A DNA stretch of 64,000 nucleotides from Dichetophora obliterata (Eukaryota; Arthropoda; Insecta; Diptera; Sciomyzidae): NCBI GenBank assembly GCA_963920525.1, contig OY986436.1:84848970-84912969 (forward strand), given 5' to 3'. A model generated the notes under the pieces. That model was not told the origin of the DNA. It saw only the letters and a program-made list of their open reading frames with translations, and did not search any database. Shown piece after piece: positions 1-11,067 of the stretch (the first letter of the stretch is position 1; every line of letters begins with the position of its first letter). The translations under genes were made by a program, and so were the position numbers.

Positions 1-1560
1 TCAGACCAAAAGTATCTGTATGAAATGACAGTCGCAATTTCTATCAACTTCCAAATTAGCTAATGCAAAGCCTAGGAAAGTATCACATTCTCAATGGCTA
101 ACAACAGTCAGTCGAATACTTAGATTGTATGTCTCTCAATTAAATCCATCCAAAAATCTTCACACATTGACTCAATTTATTATGCAGGTATACCATGGTT
201 TCAAATCAAAAGTAAACCATCTTGCATATATGGAGCTATGCATCTGTGGAATCTGATTTATAAATTACGATCGTTCGATTCATCGGTTAAGAACATGACT
301 GACCCAGTTATTCAGAGAAACTCCTATTTTGCGCTCTCTGAGAATATTTTGGTGACTATGCTTTTTGACGATAGGATACATATACGGGATATGCTTTCAG
401 AAGTGTACTGAAAATAAGATCAAATTTGACAAACATATTAAAAAATCATTACAAAAAATTAAGAAAAAATAAAAAATAAACAAAATTCAAACAGATTAAA
501 AAATATAAAAAGCATAAAACTTAAAAAAAAAACAATTAAAAAATGGATTTCGAAGTATATCTACCTCCTCGTGGTGAAGTCTGGGTGATCACAAAAATGT
601 TGATTAGCAAAAAGCTGTGTTTTTCATTACTTCTACTTACACAGAGAGATTGTTGATTTCTATGTAAAGTAATCCGACTTTCATTAAGCGTCTGGAAAAA
701 TTGGGACTGATATATAAAACCTATTCTTTCTTTTTTTAATTCATCATTGGGGAATTTTAAAATGAAAAGTGGAAACTGAAGATCATCCTCAATCACGATG
801 AAATTTTATATGTACTTTGGCCATATCTATTCACAACTTTTCCACTCCCGGTGATGTTTAATATTTTAAAAAAATTACCAGCCTAATATATAATAGCGAT
901 TATAAAAATATGTTGTAATTTCTGCCTTCACCTGCCTTTTTTTATAGCACCATTGAAACTATATTGTTAGCATATTTTTTGACCTGTTTAAATTTAAATA
1001 AAATAAAAATTAAAATAAAATATAAATCTTACCCTCAGAACTTTGTTCCATTTTTAAAATTCTGAAAATCAGTAAAAAAATTACATAAACCACTTAGAAA
1101 AAATCACTTAACTTTTTATTGTAATACAAAAGAGCAGAGATTTATATGTTATACAAAAGAGCAGAGATCTCTCTCAAATTAACGATATTTTATTGTGTTT
1201 GCACGGCTAAAAATTAAAATAAGAGTTGTCATCATTTCACAACAAGTATGATACCAACTTCAAAAACTTATTTTGGGCAAAACAAGTTTTGCCGGTTTTT
1301 ATCTTTAATTTGCGCTAGCATTCTTATCTAGATCACAGAGCGACAGGGTAATTAAGATAAGGTTAAAAATATGCAAACGGTCAGATTTTGTTCTCGTGTC
1401 AAAAGGTTAAAGCGTTTGCCTCATCTTGAAAGTAACCATACTCTTATATTAACACCTTAACAGACTCAATTAATACCTCATCCAACACAAAAGCATGTCT
1501 ACGAATAATTTTTGATGGATTTACGACATATCGATTTATAGATGTAGCAGAGACAACAAG
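1..1560. other. AT-rich DNA, no gene seen
   Basis: No convincing coding region, RNA gene or bounded repeat was found here. The minus-strand frame at 536-796 has no recognisable domain and lies in low-complexity AT-rich sequence. Confidence 0.6.
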
Positions 1561-2560
1561 AAATATTAATGATACTCATACGCATGCAAGCAAAACTGTT
1601 TATTATAGCGAAAATTTCCATAAATGGCGGCAAATACGATTCATCCGCGTGAAATTCTCGGAGCATGTTTTAATGGTGAAGCTGGTCTTTGGAGGAGGTT
1701 GTTGAGCGATGTTGTAGAACAGCAGCAAACGCTGCGTAAGCACAAAATTGACAAAAGTGCGTAAGTGTAAGAGGATAATTTTTGAGTGTGTGTATGCATG
1801 TATGTGTGTGTGTGTGGATAAATATATGAAAGCACGATGGCTTTTTTGGCGAATAATTTTGTAAATTTTTTGATTTATTGGGTCAAACGTGTCACGAACG
1901 ATAAGCGAACGAAGTGCATAGAGCGAATGCAACGCCAAAACATGATGCGGTAACACAGCTACTCACATACACACTCAGCTGAAATGTTCTGGATATGCAT
2001 CAAAATGCATTGCGTAAATAACAAATGTTGGTGGCGCTGTTTGTTCGTCCTTTTTGTCCATCGCCGTCGTCGTCGTCATCGTTCATTTTATTTCATTATC
2101 GAATTTGTACGTTTGGCAATTTTTTACGTTACTCCTCATGACGACGTTGTTGCATCGTGCTCGTCGGCGCTTCATTGCGAGATTATATAACTGGGCATTA
2201 ACAGTCATTATTCAATGATATCTCTTGCTCGGCAGCCGACAGGACTTGCTGTACATCATTATTCGAACGTTCATCGCTGCCGCATGTAATCATATTTAAA
2301 AATGCCTTTTTGCCGTTTTGCCAATTTGAGATTGCAATGCACGGCATTCGACATCATATTGCATTATATATCCTTTATCCTCTTATGACTATTATTGTGC
2401 TAACTGTTGTAGTTGTTGCTGTTGTGGGTTCTCGTTCGACTGCTGCATTCATTGTAACTCTTTATGCTGTCATAAATTTACCGTTTGGTGGCCGTAAAGT
2501 GACGTGTTTTTCAGTGGAGCTGCAAGCGGCACACAATGCACGTAACTTTTGAAAGTATCA
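1561..2560. other. Less AT-rich island with simple repeats
   Basis: Base composition is more balanced than in the flanks. There is a TG microsatellite around 1788-1815, a run of CGT triplets around 2062-2082 and GTTGTTGCTG-type triplets near 2405-2430. The short frames (1603-1956 minus, 1984-2190 plus, 2310-2552 plus) resemble no family I know. It could be conserved regulatory DNA or an unrecognised exon of a neighbouring gene. Confidence 0.4.
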
Positions 2561-2800
2561 ACATTTTTCAATTTGATTTTTTTAGGGAAGAGAAAGTTGA
2601 TGAGGCTTTATACTCAGAATATGAAACATCCAAAAAGTAGTTGTATATTTCAAGAGGACAATACAATATTAATTTCTGTCTTTGGACTTTTATTAGAAAA
2701 GAATTGGTTTAAAAAGTCGCAGTTTCATAGATTTGATAATTTTATTAAAATAAATTACAATAAAAGCACGGTAAAATTAATTTCACTCACTAAATTCCAC

Positions 2801-2985
2801 CAGGGCGTTCAAGATGCTGCCGGTCTCTAAGTGATGACAACACCACTCTTCAAATGCATTACATTTTTGACGGGTGGCAATCTTAACATGAACACACCAC
2901 AAATATCAGATTGATCTGTCAATGAATAGTGACGTTACGGTGTTCTAAATTAAACAACTTTAGGTATTGCTATAAATAAAGATTA
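2801..2985 (+). mobile_element. Mariner 5' terminal fragment
   Basis: This stretch matches, base for base over most of its length, the left end of the mariner at 49811-50923: the terminal repeat with AGATGCTGCCGG, then the leader with CACCACTCTT, the GGGTGGCAA word and AATGAATAGTGACGTTAC. The match fades where the transposase start codon should lie (about 2985). No right end was found, so this is a truncated copy of the same family. Confidence 0.8.
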
Positions 2986-3794
2986 AAAAAATACGAAAAA
3001 CATAAAGCTTTATTATAAATGTGTGCAGTTTTTGAAGTTCAATTTATAGTAAGTTTTCAGATAAAAATTATTAATGCAACTTTCATACATAAAATTTGAG
3101 TTCTCTTTAGCTGCGACAAAGAACATGTTTTTGTATATGAAATTCTATTTATTGCACACTTCTCAGCTCAAAGTGATTGGCGCAACTTTCTAACATAAAA
3201 TTTAGTGTGTTCTTCAATAACTCGATGTGAAGTCATTCCGCACTTTTAAAGTGACCTTAGGTATGTTGTAGGTCTGGTCGAGAACAACACGAAAAGGCGT
3301 ATAAAATATGTTTTTCGAGAGGTACTGTTTTTGATTAAAGAGCCTCTATTGTTAAAGGAATATGTTTAAAAATTTGCAATACTAGTTTTTTTAGATCGAA
3401 AAAAATTCTAGAACACAAATTTTAGAACACAAAAATATCTTAAAAAACCGAAAAATGCTTTAAAAATGAAAAATGTCCGAAAATAACAATAAAATAATTA
3501 AAAACTTTAAAAAATAGTCAAAAAATGCCCTAAAACTAGTCATAATTACCTGAAAACTACAACCGATAAAAAAGATGAAAAATTACGAAAAAGTTACCTA
3601 AAAACTTTTCATATTTGGAATACAGGAAACATAAATGGATGTTCTAAATAACCAGGCAATGTCATAGCAGCAGCAGAAAAAAGATGACATGTCATTTAAA
3701 TCCTAGCCCTGATGATAAGTATTTTTCTCGCACTAAAAAATTCTCATTTTTAGAGAAAAATTTTAAGAAAATTAAAAATGTTCTCTGTTGTAGA
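2986..3794. other. AT-rich DNA, no gene seen
   Basis: No coding signal. A weak direct repeat of about 28 bp (GCAACTTTC...ACATAAAATTT) occurs near 3073-3101 and 3179-3207, separated by about 106 bp. Its origin is unknown. Confidence 0.5.
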
Positions 3795-3802
3795 TAAACA
3801 AT

Positions 3803-4483
3803 TAGGGTATGCAACTATTCAATATTATAAAAAAACCGGCTTTGAATAGTACAATTTATACAAAACCTGTTTTCGAATTATTCGATCAGAAAAAAACGGG
3901 AAAATCGGTTTTTTAAATTAAACAAATGTTTGTCTTTTTTACCTACATATGATATATTTATGCAGTTTTTATTTAACAAAAATAATAATTCGTTTTTAAA
4001 AAATAAATAAAGGTACTTATGTTATTAAAATTTTGGAGATAATTTATACTTTATGATTTGTTTTAAAATAATACCTTAAAATAAAACAAAATTTAAACAC
4101 TTTTTAGCTTTGAGGCGGTTTAGGGCTAATTTTTTATAAAATGAGAGACTGAAAAAACACGTTCACTTATAGTAGATGTGGGACATATGGTCAACAATGC
4201 GTTAAGCAAATTATCTAACTTTTCAGGTCTTTTTTTAAATTTTTAAAAAAGCTTCAAGTCTTCAATGAGAGAATTTGGGTTATTTCCTTTCAAAAATATC
4301 TTGGTAGCTTGAATTGTATATTTTTTGGAAAAGAATGCATTATTAAACAAAAATCATGTTAAACTTACATTAAAAGCTCCACCCGCTTGTAAATGTTGTT
4401 TTAACAAAATGAAATAAAAACCGGATCGTTTTAAAAAAAAAAACCGAAAAGCCGAATAATTCGAACCAGTTTTGCATACCCCA
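3803..4483. mobile_element. hAT-type element with 8-bp target duplication
   Basis: The element starts TAGGGTATGCAA and ends with TTGCATACCCCA, whose complement starts TGGGGTATGCAA. It is flanked on both sides by the same 8 bases, TAAACAAT (3795-3802 and 4484-4491). Eight-base target duplications and YARGG-like ends are the signature of the hAT superfamily. The 681-bp body is very AT-rich and holds only a short relic of transposase on the minus strand (see 4080-4200), so the copy cannot move on its own. Confidence 0.75.
4080..4200 (-). pseudogene. Relic of hAT transposase C-terminus
   Basis: Read on the minus strand, one frame gives STISERVFSVSHFIKN followed by residues broken by three stop codons and then an ILFYFK-like stretch. 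This fits the hAT C-terminal dimerisation domain, where an SERVFS motif precedes a short basic region and a leucine-rich helix. It lies inside the hAT element at 3803-4483, which supports the reading. The rest of the transposase is missing. The match is short, so it remains tentative. Confidence 0.5.
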
Positions 4484-4491
4484 TAAACAAT

Positions 4492-5000
4492 TCACTATGC
4501 AAAATAATTTCTTCAATAAAATGAAATCCTTTCTCAAAAATAAAAAGTCTGCTTCCCTAGAAACGATATATTTATCTAATATTGCGAAAAAGTGTACGCA
4601 ATAAAAAAGTATGTTTTACCAATATTAAGAAAATATATCTTTCTTTTAAAGAAAGTGTTATTTTTTTGGGAGAAACTATAAACGCAATTTAAGGAAAAGA
4701 TTTATTAATATAAAATAAATATTTCTTTGTTTTCGGGAAAAATTGACACAATAAAGAAACCGGTTGAACCTTTTATATAGAAATATTTTTCTGTTAACTA
4801 GCAAACAGCAAAATAAATGGTGACTGTGGAACACATAGTCAAAATAAAACAATAAAAACGAATACAACGATACTATTTTAATAAATTAACAGCACTTGTT
4901 CAAACAATTTTACAACTTCACATTTATTTTCCAAAACGTCAAATGCATAGAAGAATATACAGAAATCAAAAAGAATAGATCTTCTATGTTTTTCTCAGAC
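4492..5000. other. AT-rich DNA, no gene seen
   Basis: No supportable gene. The minus-strand frame at 4676-4867 is composed mainly of Phe, Leu, Tyr and Lys codons expected by chance in AT-rich DNA. Confidence 0.5.
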
Positions 5001-5012
5001 CTGGGTATTTTG

Positions 5013-5146
5013 CGATTACAATTACTTTCCAATTAAAATTACTGAATTTTAATCTTAAAAATTAACGATTGCGATTACTGCAATTGTAATGTAAGAAAAG
5101 TATTATTACAATTACGGTTACTGTAATTGTAATAGAAAAATCTATT
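5013..5146. repeat. Clustered GTAATTGTAAT / ATTACAATTAC words
   Basis: The words ATTACAATTAC and GTAATTGTAAT recur in both orientations through this stretch, giving a series of imperfect palindromes. The pattern resembles subterminal repeats of a DNA transposon, but I could not define both ends of an element. Confidence 0.5.
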
Positions 5147-5159
5147 GAGTTGTATCACA

Positions 5160-5690
5160 AATAATGGCGATTCAAGAAAAAATTGTTTATGTGAAAGTCA
5201 TGTAATTTAAATGATGTCTTATTTTTCTCATTACTGAAAAGCAAAAATATTGCAATTTATTCCGAAACTATTTTATTTTGAACAATACGTTTTTAATGAT
5301 AAATAAATCAGAGAACTGCACAAGCCTACTTGAAGTTTAAGTCTTTTCAAGTATTTGAATTCAGGTATGTCTCCAAACTAGAGACATGCCCTGCGTAGGT
5401 GCACTTAAAACCGGCTTCAAAACATTTGTTCATTTCACACTACACTGCACAGTCTTGCTTGATGCAAAGAAATCATGTGTGTGATTGTAGCGAAGACGAA
5501 CAAAACATTATAGCGCAATCAAAACAGATCATAGAGATTGTTGGTCTAATATATCAGATAAGACATCAGTGAGTTCACTGCAGTCAATGCAACGAAAGCT
5601 TGTTCACTGGCAAAAGATGATTTGTATCAGAGAACGAATACGGTGATAGCGCGAACACTAGGTAAAAATATGTCACACATCATTTAACAG
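5160..5690. other. No gene seen
   Basis: Mixed sequence without a coding signal. A short inverted word pair surrounds GTCTCCAAACTAGAGAC near 5370-5390, nothing more. Confidence 0.45.
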
Positions 5691-5699
5691 TGTTAGGAG

Positions 5700-6130
5700 G
5701 TTGCTGATTTCGAATCTGAAGTCAGAATTTTAAAATTACAAATGGGTAATAGCGTTGCCACCTAATTTCTTTTATTTTTATGAAAACAATGCTGGCGCGA
5801 ACATCAGGTAAAAATGGGTCGCTGAATTCGAATCCGTTGTCAGAATTTAAAAATTTAAGACGGTGGATAGGGTTGCCACCATAATTTAAATGATGTTTAA
5901 AACTCTTAAAAATACATTATACTAGGTAACAATAGTGCGGTAAAAGTTTAGGTGGCTACCCTAACCTCCTTCTTAAATTTTAAGGAACATATAGGACATA
6001 AGATTCGAAATCAAATCCGTTGTCAGAATTTCAAAATTACAAGAATTTGCAAAAATTCAAAAAATCTAGGTGGCAACTCTATCCGCCATCTTTCATTTTA
6101 AATTTTGACATCTATTCCGAAATCAGGTAA
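5700..6130. repeat. Degenerate repeats, direct and inverted
   Basis: Three related blocks share GATTCGAATCCGTTGTCAGAATTT-type sequence (about 5706, 5825 and 6006) followed by poly-A-rich sequence. A GGGTTGCCACC word near 5870-5882 recurs inverted as GGTGGCAACTCTATCCGCC near 6070-6088. The arrangement suggests a decayed element with subterminal repeats, directly beside the gypsy insertion. Confidence 0.5.
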
Positions 6131-6307
6131 CCCCTAAAACTGCCAACCATGGAGTCCACAGAACCCTTAAAAGTTCTAATACGCTTAATCTTTTCCTACA
6201 CAAGATCATTGCAATTTTTAGATACTTGCTTTAATTGGATACTTTCCTTCAATTTCAAGCTTTTTGCTGAAAGCATCAAGTTTTCTTTAATATATGCCAA
6301 AGTAAAC

Positions 6308-6488
6308 TCTAATATTAAATTCAATATAATATTTATTGTTACATGTTCAATTTGAGGAATGAAAACTAATATGAATACGTAGGTTTTAAGTAAGTCTTAA
6401 CCAGCGAGTTACAACAATCCAACTGGTTCTTGAATCTACATGTCAGCACAAGAAAACCAAAGAGAAAGTCAATGGCTCATACATAACA
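6308..6488 (-). repeat. 3' LTR of gypsy element
   Basis: 181 bp, matching 10887-11067 over its whole length. On the minus strand it begins TGTTATGTATGAGCC and ends AATATTAGA. The repeat breaks off at the same base on both sides in both copies, which fixes the limits. Confidence 0.92.
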
Positions 6489-6494
6489 CCTCTT
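6489..6494 (-). promoter_or_regulatory. Polypurine tract (plus-strand primer)
   Basis: On the minus strand AAGAGG lies directly before the TGTTATG start of the 3' LTR, where LTR elements prime plus-strand DNA. The tract is short. Confidence 0.55.
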
Positions 6495-7527
6495 AACGCC
6501 CAGTTGCTGTAAAGTATTCTGGTGGGCGCCTAGCGCGCGATGAACGCCGAGGAGTTAAAATGCCTGGTGAAGATGACTGGTCAGGTAGCGGTGGACAACT
6601 CGGCGATGAGTGGCGATTGGGTGATGACGAATTCGCAGGAGACAACTGAAGCTGTGGCGACGGTGGTTGATGCGGTTTTTGTTTTTCTTCTCCCGCTTGT
6701 GGTTCTGATGATACAGTTGCATACTGATATGTTGCACTGGAACGACTACGAATTTGGTCTTTGTGTCGTTTAATAACTTTCATATCTTTTAAACGCACAG
6801 TATACGAGACTGGACCTGTTTGTGACTCAATAGTTGCCTCAATCCATTTGGACCCAGAGGAATAATTCCGAATCCATACTAGGTCGTCTTTAATAACTGT
6901 TTTTGTGAGTAAAGTTTCGCTCACATTGGCTGACAGTTCGTTAGGATGAATTTTGTCGAAATAAGTTTTTAGTTGTCGGTTAAACATTAACTCGGCTGGT
7001 GAACGACCAGTTGTCGTGTGTGGTGTTATATGTTGGTTAAATATGAAATGAGATAGCTTTAAATTGATGTCAACCTTCTCTGGTATTTTCTTTAAGAAGT
7101 CTCTTGTTGTTTGAACCATCCGCTCGGCTTGTCCGTTTGAAGACGGGTGAAACGGTGCACAACGGATTTGGCGGATGAGGTTATTTTGAAGGAATGTTTT
7201 GAACTCCTCAGATGTAAAAGCTGTTCCATTATCTGACACGATCGAATCAGGCAATCCATGTGAGGCAAAAAGCGAACGTAGTGGCTTAATAGCAGATTGA
7301 GAGGAAGTTGACTTAACTACAAAAACTTCCAACCACTTGGAATATGAGTCAACTACGATGAAAAATAATATGCCTTAGAAAGGCCCAGCAAAATCGATGT
7401 GAAGTCGAGACCAGGGCGACTTTGTTGATTCCCAGAAATGTATGGGTGCGTGTGCATTTTCATGACGTGTCTCCTGACACGGTACGCACTATTTGACTAC
7501 AAGTTCAATGTCGGAATCGATTTTGGG
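6493..7527 (-). pseudogene. Gypsy integrase core and C-terminus (broken)
   Basis: This part inserts the cDNA into the chromosome. The first catalytic Asp sits in an HIDFAGPF motif coded at 7393-7395, just before a TAA stop at 7375-7377. The open frame 6493-7332 (279 residues) carries the second Asp in SDNGTAF (residue 34) and the Glu in NGQAERM (residue 70), the DX35E spacing of retroviral-type integrases. A KSCVPCQ-like knuckle half lies upstream, its Ser codon now TAG at 7489-7491. The tail is Ser/Pro/Gln-rich and ends in an RRSSRARRPPEYF motif typical of gypsy-type integrases. Frame is kept with the segment at 7528-7980, so the damage here is stop codons only. Confidence 0.9.
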
Positions 7528-7980
7528 TCACCACACATAACTCCGAGCTAACGCTTTCATTCTCACAATTCCCGGATGGCCAGTGTGTAGAGCCTGGAGA
7601 ATTGTGTGTCGACCATTTGGAGGAATGATTGTTCGGTTGCCCCATAGAAGACAACTTTTTAACGATGTTATTTCCGTTCTACGACAATAAAAAGGATATA
7701 AATTGTCATTGCGAGATACCTTATCTGGCCACCCCCTTAACGCCCAGCTGAGCATTTTCGCAAGGTCAGAATTCTTAGCAGTTTGCGAAGCGATTTCCTT
7801 AGCATCCAACACTGGTTTGTCGATCATCTCAATCATTAGTACATCTTGATGGTCAAATTCGGATGGATTTTCAGAATTAATTGGAAAACGGCTTAAAAAA
7901 TCTGCGTTACCCATTTTATGGCCAGAGCGATGTATTAAGTCGAAATCATATGCGTTGAGAAAGATGCGACGGCGAATCAT
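7528..7980 (-). pseudogene. Gypsy RNase H end and integrase zinc finger
   Basis: 150 residues. The first part has HRSGHKMGNADFLSR, the connection between RNase H and integrase seen in gypsy-type Pol. The end has H-x3-H (HTGHPG) of the HHCC integrase zinc finger, with the two Cys coded just beyond the stop. The stop at 7528-7530 is TGA in place of an expected Trp. The segment is shifted in frame from the reverse transcriptase upstream, with the break near 7980. Confidence 0.85.
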
Positions 7981-8975
7981 TGTGTTGGATATAACGCAGG
8001 TACTGGTTTCGTTGTACTAAAAATACCTAAGAGAGGGCGATGATCAGTAACGAGCGTAAACTTTCGGCCATACAGATAGTCATGAAATTTCTTAACTCCT
8101 GAGACTAGTGCTACGGCTTCCCTGTCAATCTGTGCATAGTTCCTTTCGGCCTTTGACAACGTCCTTGAATAAAATGCTATCGGTTTCTCGGTACCATTAC
8201 TCAAATGGTGGCTAAGAATGGCGCCAATCCCATAAGGCGATGCATCACAAACGACAACAAGCGGCAAATTCATATCATAATGCATGAGAACACGGTCAGA
8301 AAGAACAAGCTTTTTAAGGCTAACAAATGACTTCTGGTGCTCCATTTTCCAAACCCACTTACTATTTTTATCGAGGAGGCGATGCAACGGCTCGGCTATC
8401 GTTGCTTTATGAGGCAAAAAAGCATGATAAAAGTTAAGTAAGCCCAGAAAAGCTTGCAAAAGTTTCTTGTCAGTGGGGGGTGGTGCGCTGTGTATAGCAC
8501 TTATCTTTCCAGGCGCTGGCCTTATGCCTAATGAGTCTATTCTGAAGCCAAGAAACTCGATTGTTGAGACGCCAAACTTGCACTTATCCTTACGAAGTCG
8601 GAGTCCAGAGGTGTCGAACCGAGTGAGGACTTCATCTAAACGTTCAGCGAGTTCTGAATCAGTTTTTCCCATTTTAATGATGTCATCAAAATACGGCAAG
8701 ACACCTGGAATATTTTGGAGAAGTGTCTCAATAAAATTTTGGAATATACCTGGAGCAGACGAAATTCCGAACTGCAACCTTTTTACCCTAAAAGCACCTT
8801 TGTGAGTAACAATAGTCTGTAATAGCGAAGAAGGTTCATCCACTGACAATTGCTGGTAAGCCTGTGCTAGATCGAGCTTTGCGAATATGCTTCCTCCTTC
8901 TATAGAAGATAGTAAGGTACTTATCGCTGGTATTTAAAAACAATGGGGCTTAAGTGCTTTGTTGAGCGTTGATTT
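7977..8975 (-). pseudogene. Gypsy reverse transcriptase and RNase H
   Basis: The open part (7977-8849, 290 residues) lacks the N-terminal fingers, which lie in the same frame upstream beyond two TAA stops (8976-8978 and 8934-8936). It has FGISSAPGIFQ (motif B region), the catalytic YFDD at residues 53-56, FLGFRI (motif D/E) and an RNase H-like domain with CDASPYGIGA near residue 200 and TDHRPLLGIF near 270. YFDD rather than YVDD or YIDD is slightly unusual. The AKLDLAQAYQQL block of motif A can be read between the second stop and 8849. Confidence 0.9.
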
Positions 8976-10541
8976 TTAATCGCCACAGATTCGGATTGAG
9001 CCATCACTCTTGAGAATGGGAACTATGGGTGTTGCCCAGTCCGAGTATTCGATTGGCTCAAGGATTCCTTGAGTGCACATTCGATCAAGTTCTGCTTCGA
9101 CGACTCCTCTGGTTGCGAACGGAATTCTACGAGGTGGGTATCGAATTGGTTGGACTCTTGGATCGAGTTGAAGTGCCACAGCTTTTCCCATAAACTTGCC
9201 CAGTTCTTTGGAATATAAGTGCTGGAACTTTGAAACATTCCGGATAGATGACTGTTCGTTTATTAGGTTGACGCCTTGGATGCTGATTCCAAGTGGTTCA
9301 AACCAGTTACAGCCCAAAACATTGGAGCGGTTACCCTCCACAATGATAATCGGAAGATCGGTAATAGTTTTATTATTGTATCTTACTGTGACGTCACATA
9401 CGCCATTTATCGGTATGCTATTGCGCTGAAAATCTACGAGCTGCAAGTTGCATATATTGATGACGGGCTGTGATTTTGGCCACGTATGATTAAAACTTTT
9501 GGATGACATAAGAGTAAAATTCGAGCCAGAATCGATCTCGAATTGACAAGGGCTACCATTGACGATGACTGTTGTTGATTTCTTCAAGTCGACTAATGGC
9601 GTGATTTGATTGATAGAATTAGACTTTTTTGATCGATGCGTTGTACTTGGAGTCATCTTTTGACTTGAGCTGGACTTGAACTTAGATGATGATCCAGATC
9701 GACAAACGCGTTGAAGATGTCCCTTGTTTCCGCATGACGAACAGATTGTCTCTAGGTATGGACATCGGCAGCGTGGGTGTTGATCACCACAACCATTACA
9801 TGGCTTGCCTTGAGTATTGTCACTGGAATTCGTTTTTTTGTTGCGGTGCTGGAATTTATTACTGTCGCGTTTTGAAACAAAATTAACTTGATCCGGATGA
9901 CGAATTTCAAGTAAATTTTTCGAAGCTGTTTCTGCTGTATTCGCTCGGTCTATCACTTTTTTTAGCTGCAGGTCAGATTCGGCAAGAAGGCTCCGCTGAA
10001 GTGCCTCATCCCGCAGGCCACAAACTAGGCGATCACGAAGCATTTGGTCCAACGCTGTGCCGAAATTACACTCTACTGCCATTTTCCGTAAAGCTGCTAC
10101 ATAGTCCGAAAAACTCTCGTTTGGATGTTGATCGCGTTTGTGGAATTTGAAAAATGCCGCAATTTCGGAAGGCCGTGGAGAAAAATGATTAGTCAGTGTT
10201 GACTTTATTTCTGTAAAACTCAATTCACTAACCTGTTTTGGAGATGCCAATGACGACAGAAGGTCATACAGCTGAGCACCAGCCAAAGTTAAAAACATTG
10301 CTTTTTTGCGATCATCTCCCTGTACGTCATTGGCTACTAAGTACAACTCGAACCTTTCGCAATATGATGTCCAGTTTTCTGAGTGTGAAAGATCAAATTG
10401 CTCAAGGTGGCCAACAGACGACATCATAGAACGAGCTACGTTGACTGAGGTTCGGTGAGGTTCCTGGTCAGATTGAGCTGGAGGATCTGTTTCTCTAATA
10501 GCTGCTTCAGATTTTACCACATCCGTTGGCTTCGGAGGCAT
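8976..10541 (-). CDS. Gypsy Gag-protease and start of RT, one open frame
   Basis: 521 codons starting ATG at 10541, about 330 bp inside the 5' LTR. Residues about 50-170 match the retrotransposon Gag capsid-like region (FELYLVANDV, then a helix-rich part). Residues 248-280 hold a first Cys cluster and a canonical CCHC knuckle C-x2-C-x4-H-x4-C (267-280), which binds the RNA. Residues 332-350 contain the DSG active-site motif of the aspartic protease. Residues about 440-521 begin the reverse transcriptase (ATPIVPILKSDGSIRICGD). The frame ends at a TAA where Tyr or another residue would continue into motif A, so it is a truncated Gag-Pol rather than a natural Gag stop. Confidence 0.88.
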   Translation of the reverse strand: MPPKPTDVVKSEAAIRETDPPAQSDQEPHRTSVNVARSMMSSVGHLEQFDLSHSENWTSYCERFELYLVANDVQGDDRKKAMFLTLAGAQLYDLLSSLASPKQVSELSFTEIKSTLTNHFSPRPSEIAAFFKFHKRDQHPNESFSDYVAALRKMAVECNFGTALDQMLRDRLVCGLRDEALQRSLLAESDLQLKKVIDRANTAETASKNLLEIRHPDQVNFVSKRDSNKFQHRNKKTNSSDNTQGKPCNGCGDQHPRCRCPYLETICSSCGNKGHLQRVCRSGSSSKFKSSSSQKMTPSTTHRSKKSNSINQITPLVDLKKSTTVIVNGSPCQFEIDSGSNFTLMSSKSFNHTWPKSQPVINICNLQLVDFQRNSIPINGVCDVTVRYNNKTITDLPIIIVEGNRSNVLGCNWFEPLGISIQGVNLINEQSSIRNVSKFQHLYSKELGKFMGKAVALQLDPRVQPIRYPPRRIPFATRGVVEAELDRMCTQGILEPIEYSDWATPIVPILKSDGSIRICGD

Positions 10542-10873
10542 TAAATTTTATTTTTCTTTGTTGTTGCCAGCAATTTTTTGCTTTTAAAAATAAAATTATT
10601 TGCCGTGCGACAAAACGCATGTGCTGCGAACGGGAGTGCTGCTAAAATTGTGTTTCTTATGTATGTCTCGTTCGATTTGTACTTATGTAATGCACGGTAA
10701 AGAAGAAATGCATGTGCCGCTAGACAACGACGAGAATGTTGCTCAACTGGTTTTTTATATATCAGTCGATTTGTACATATGTAGTCCGTGGCAGAGTAAT
10801 GGAGCAATTTTCGCGACGTAAAAAATTTAATCAGTTTACTTAAACAAATATTATTTAGTAATATTGAACTCTG

Positions 10874-10885
10874 CCGACTGCGCCA
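10874..10885 (-). promoter_or_regulatory. tRNA-Ser-type primer binding site
   Basis: On the minus strand TGGCGCAGTCGG lies one base after the 5' LTR. From memory this word is the tRNA-Ser primer site used by several insect gypsy-group elements (17.6/297 and mag types). It sets the end of the LTR and the element's orientation. Confidence 0.8.
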
Positions 10886-10886
10886 A

Positions 10887-11067
10887 TCTAATATTAAATT
10901 CAATATAATATTTATTGTTACATGTTCAATTTGAGGAATGAAAACTAATATGAATACGTAGGTTTTAAGTAAGTCTTAACCAGCGAGTTACAACAATCCA
11001 ACTGGTTCTTGAATCTACATGTCAGCACAAGAAAACCAAAGAGAAAGTCAATGGCTCATACATAACA
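10887..11067 (-). repeat. 5' LTR of gypsy element
   Basis: Partner of 6308-6488, 181 bp. It would contain the element's promoter; no clear TATA box was assigned. Confidence 0.92.

Larger units (their letters stand above)
6308..11067 (-). mobile_element. Ty3/gypsy LTR retrotransposon, dead copy
   Basis: A complete element of about 4.76 kb lies on the minus strand: 181-bp LTR, tRNA-Ser-type primer site, gag with CCHC knuckle, protease, reverse transcriptase, RNase H, integrase, purine tract, LTR. The gag-pro-pol order is in one frame, apart from one frameshift near 7980, and no envelope gene follows the integrase. The lineage looks like the mag / K02A2.6-like branch, inferred from a single gag-pol frame, the primer site and integrase tail. 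At least five in-frame stops and the frameshift prevent activity. The two LTRs look identical by eye, which points to a fairly recent insertion despite the broken coding region. I see no target duplication: the flanks end in GTAAAC and begin with TTTTCC. Confidence 0.93.

Noticed and set aside
1603..1956. 117-residue minus-strand frame
   Set aside because: Its Thr-His repeat is a reading of the TG microsatellite.
10541..10903. Leader frame of the gypsy element as a separate protein
   Set aside because: It runs from just before Gag across the primer site into the LTR, which a real protein would not do.
6308..11067. Endogenous retrovirus with envelope
   Set aside because: After the integrase tail only the purine tract and LTR follow; there is no room for an envelope gene.
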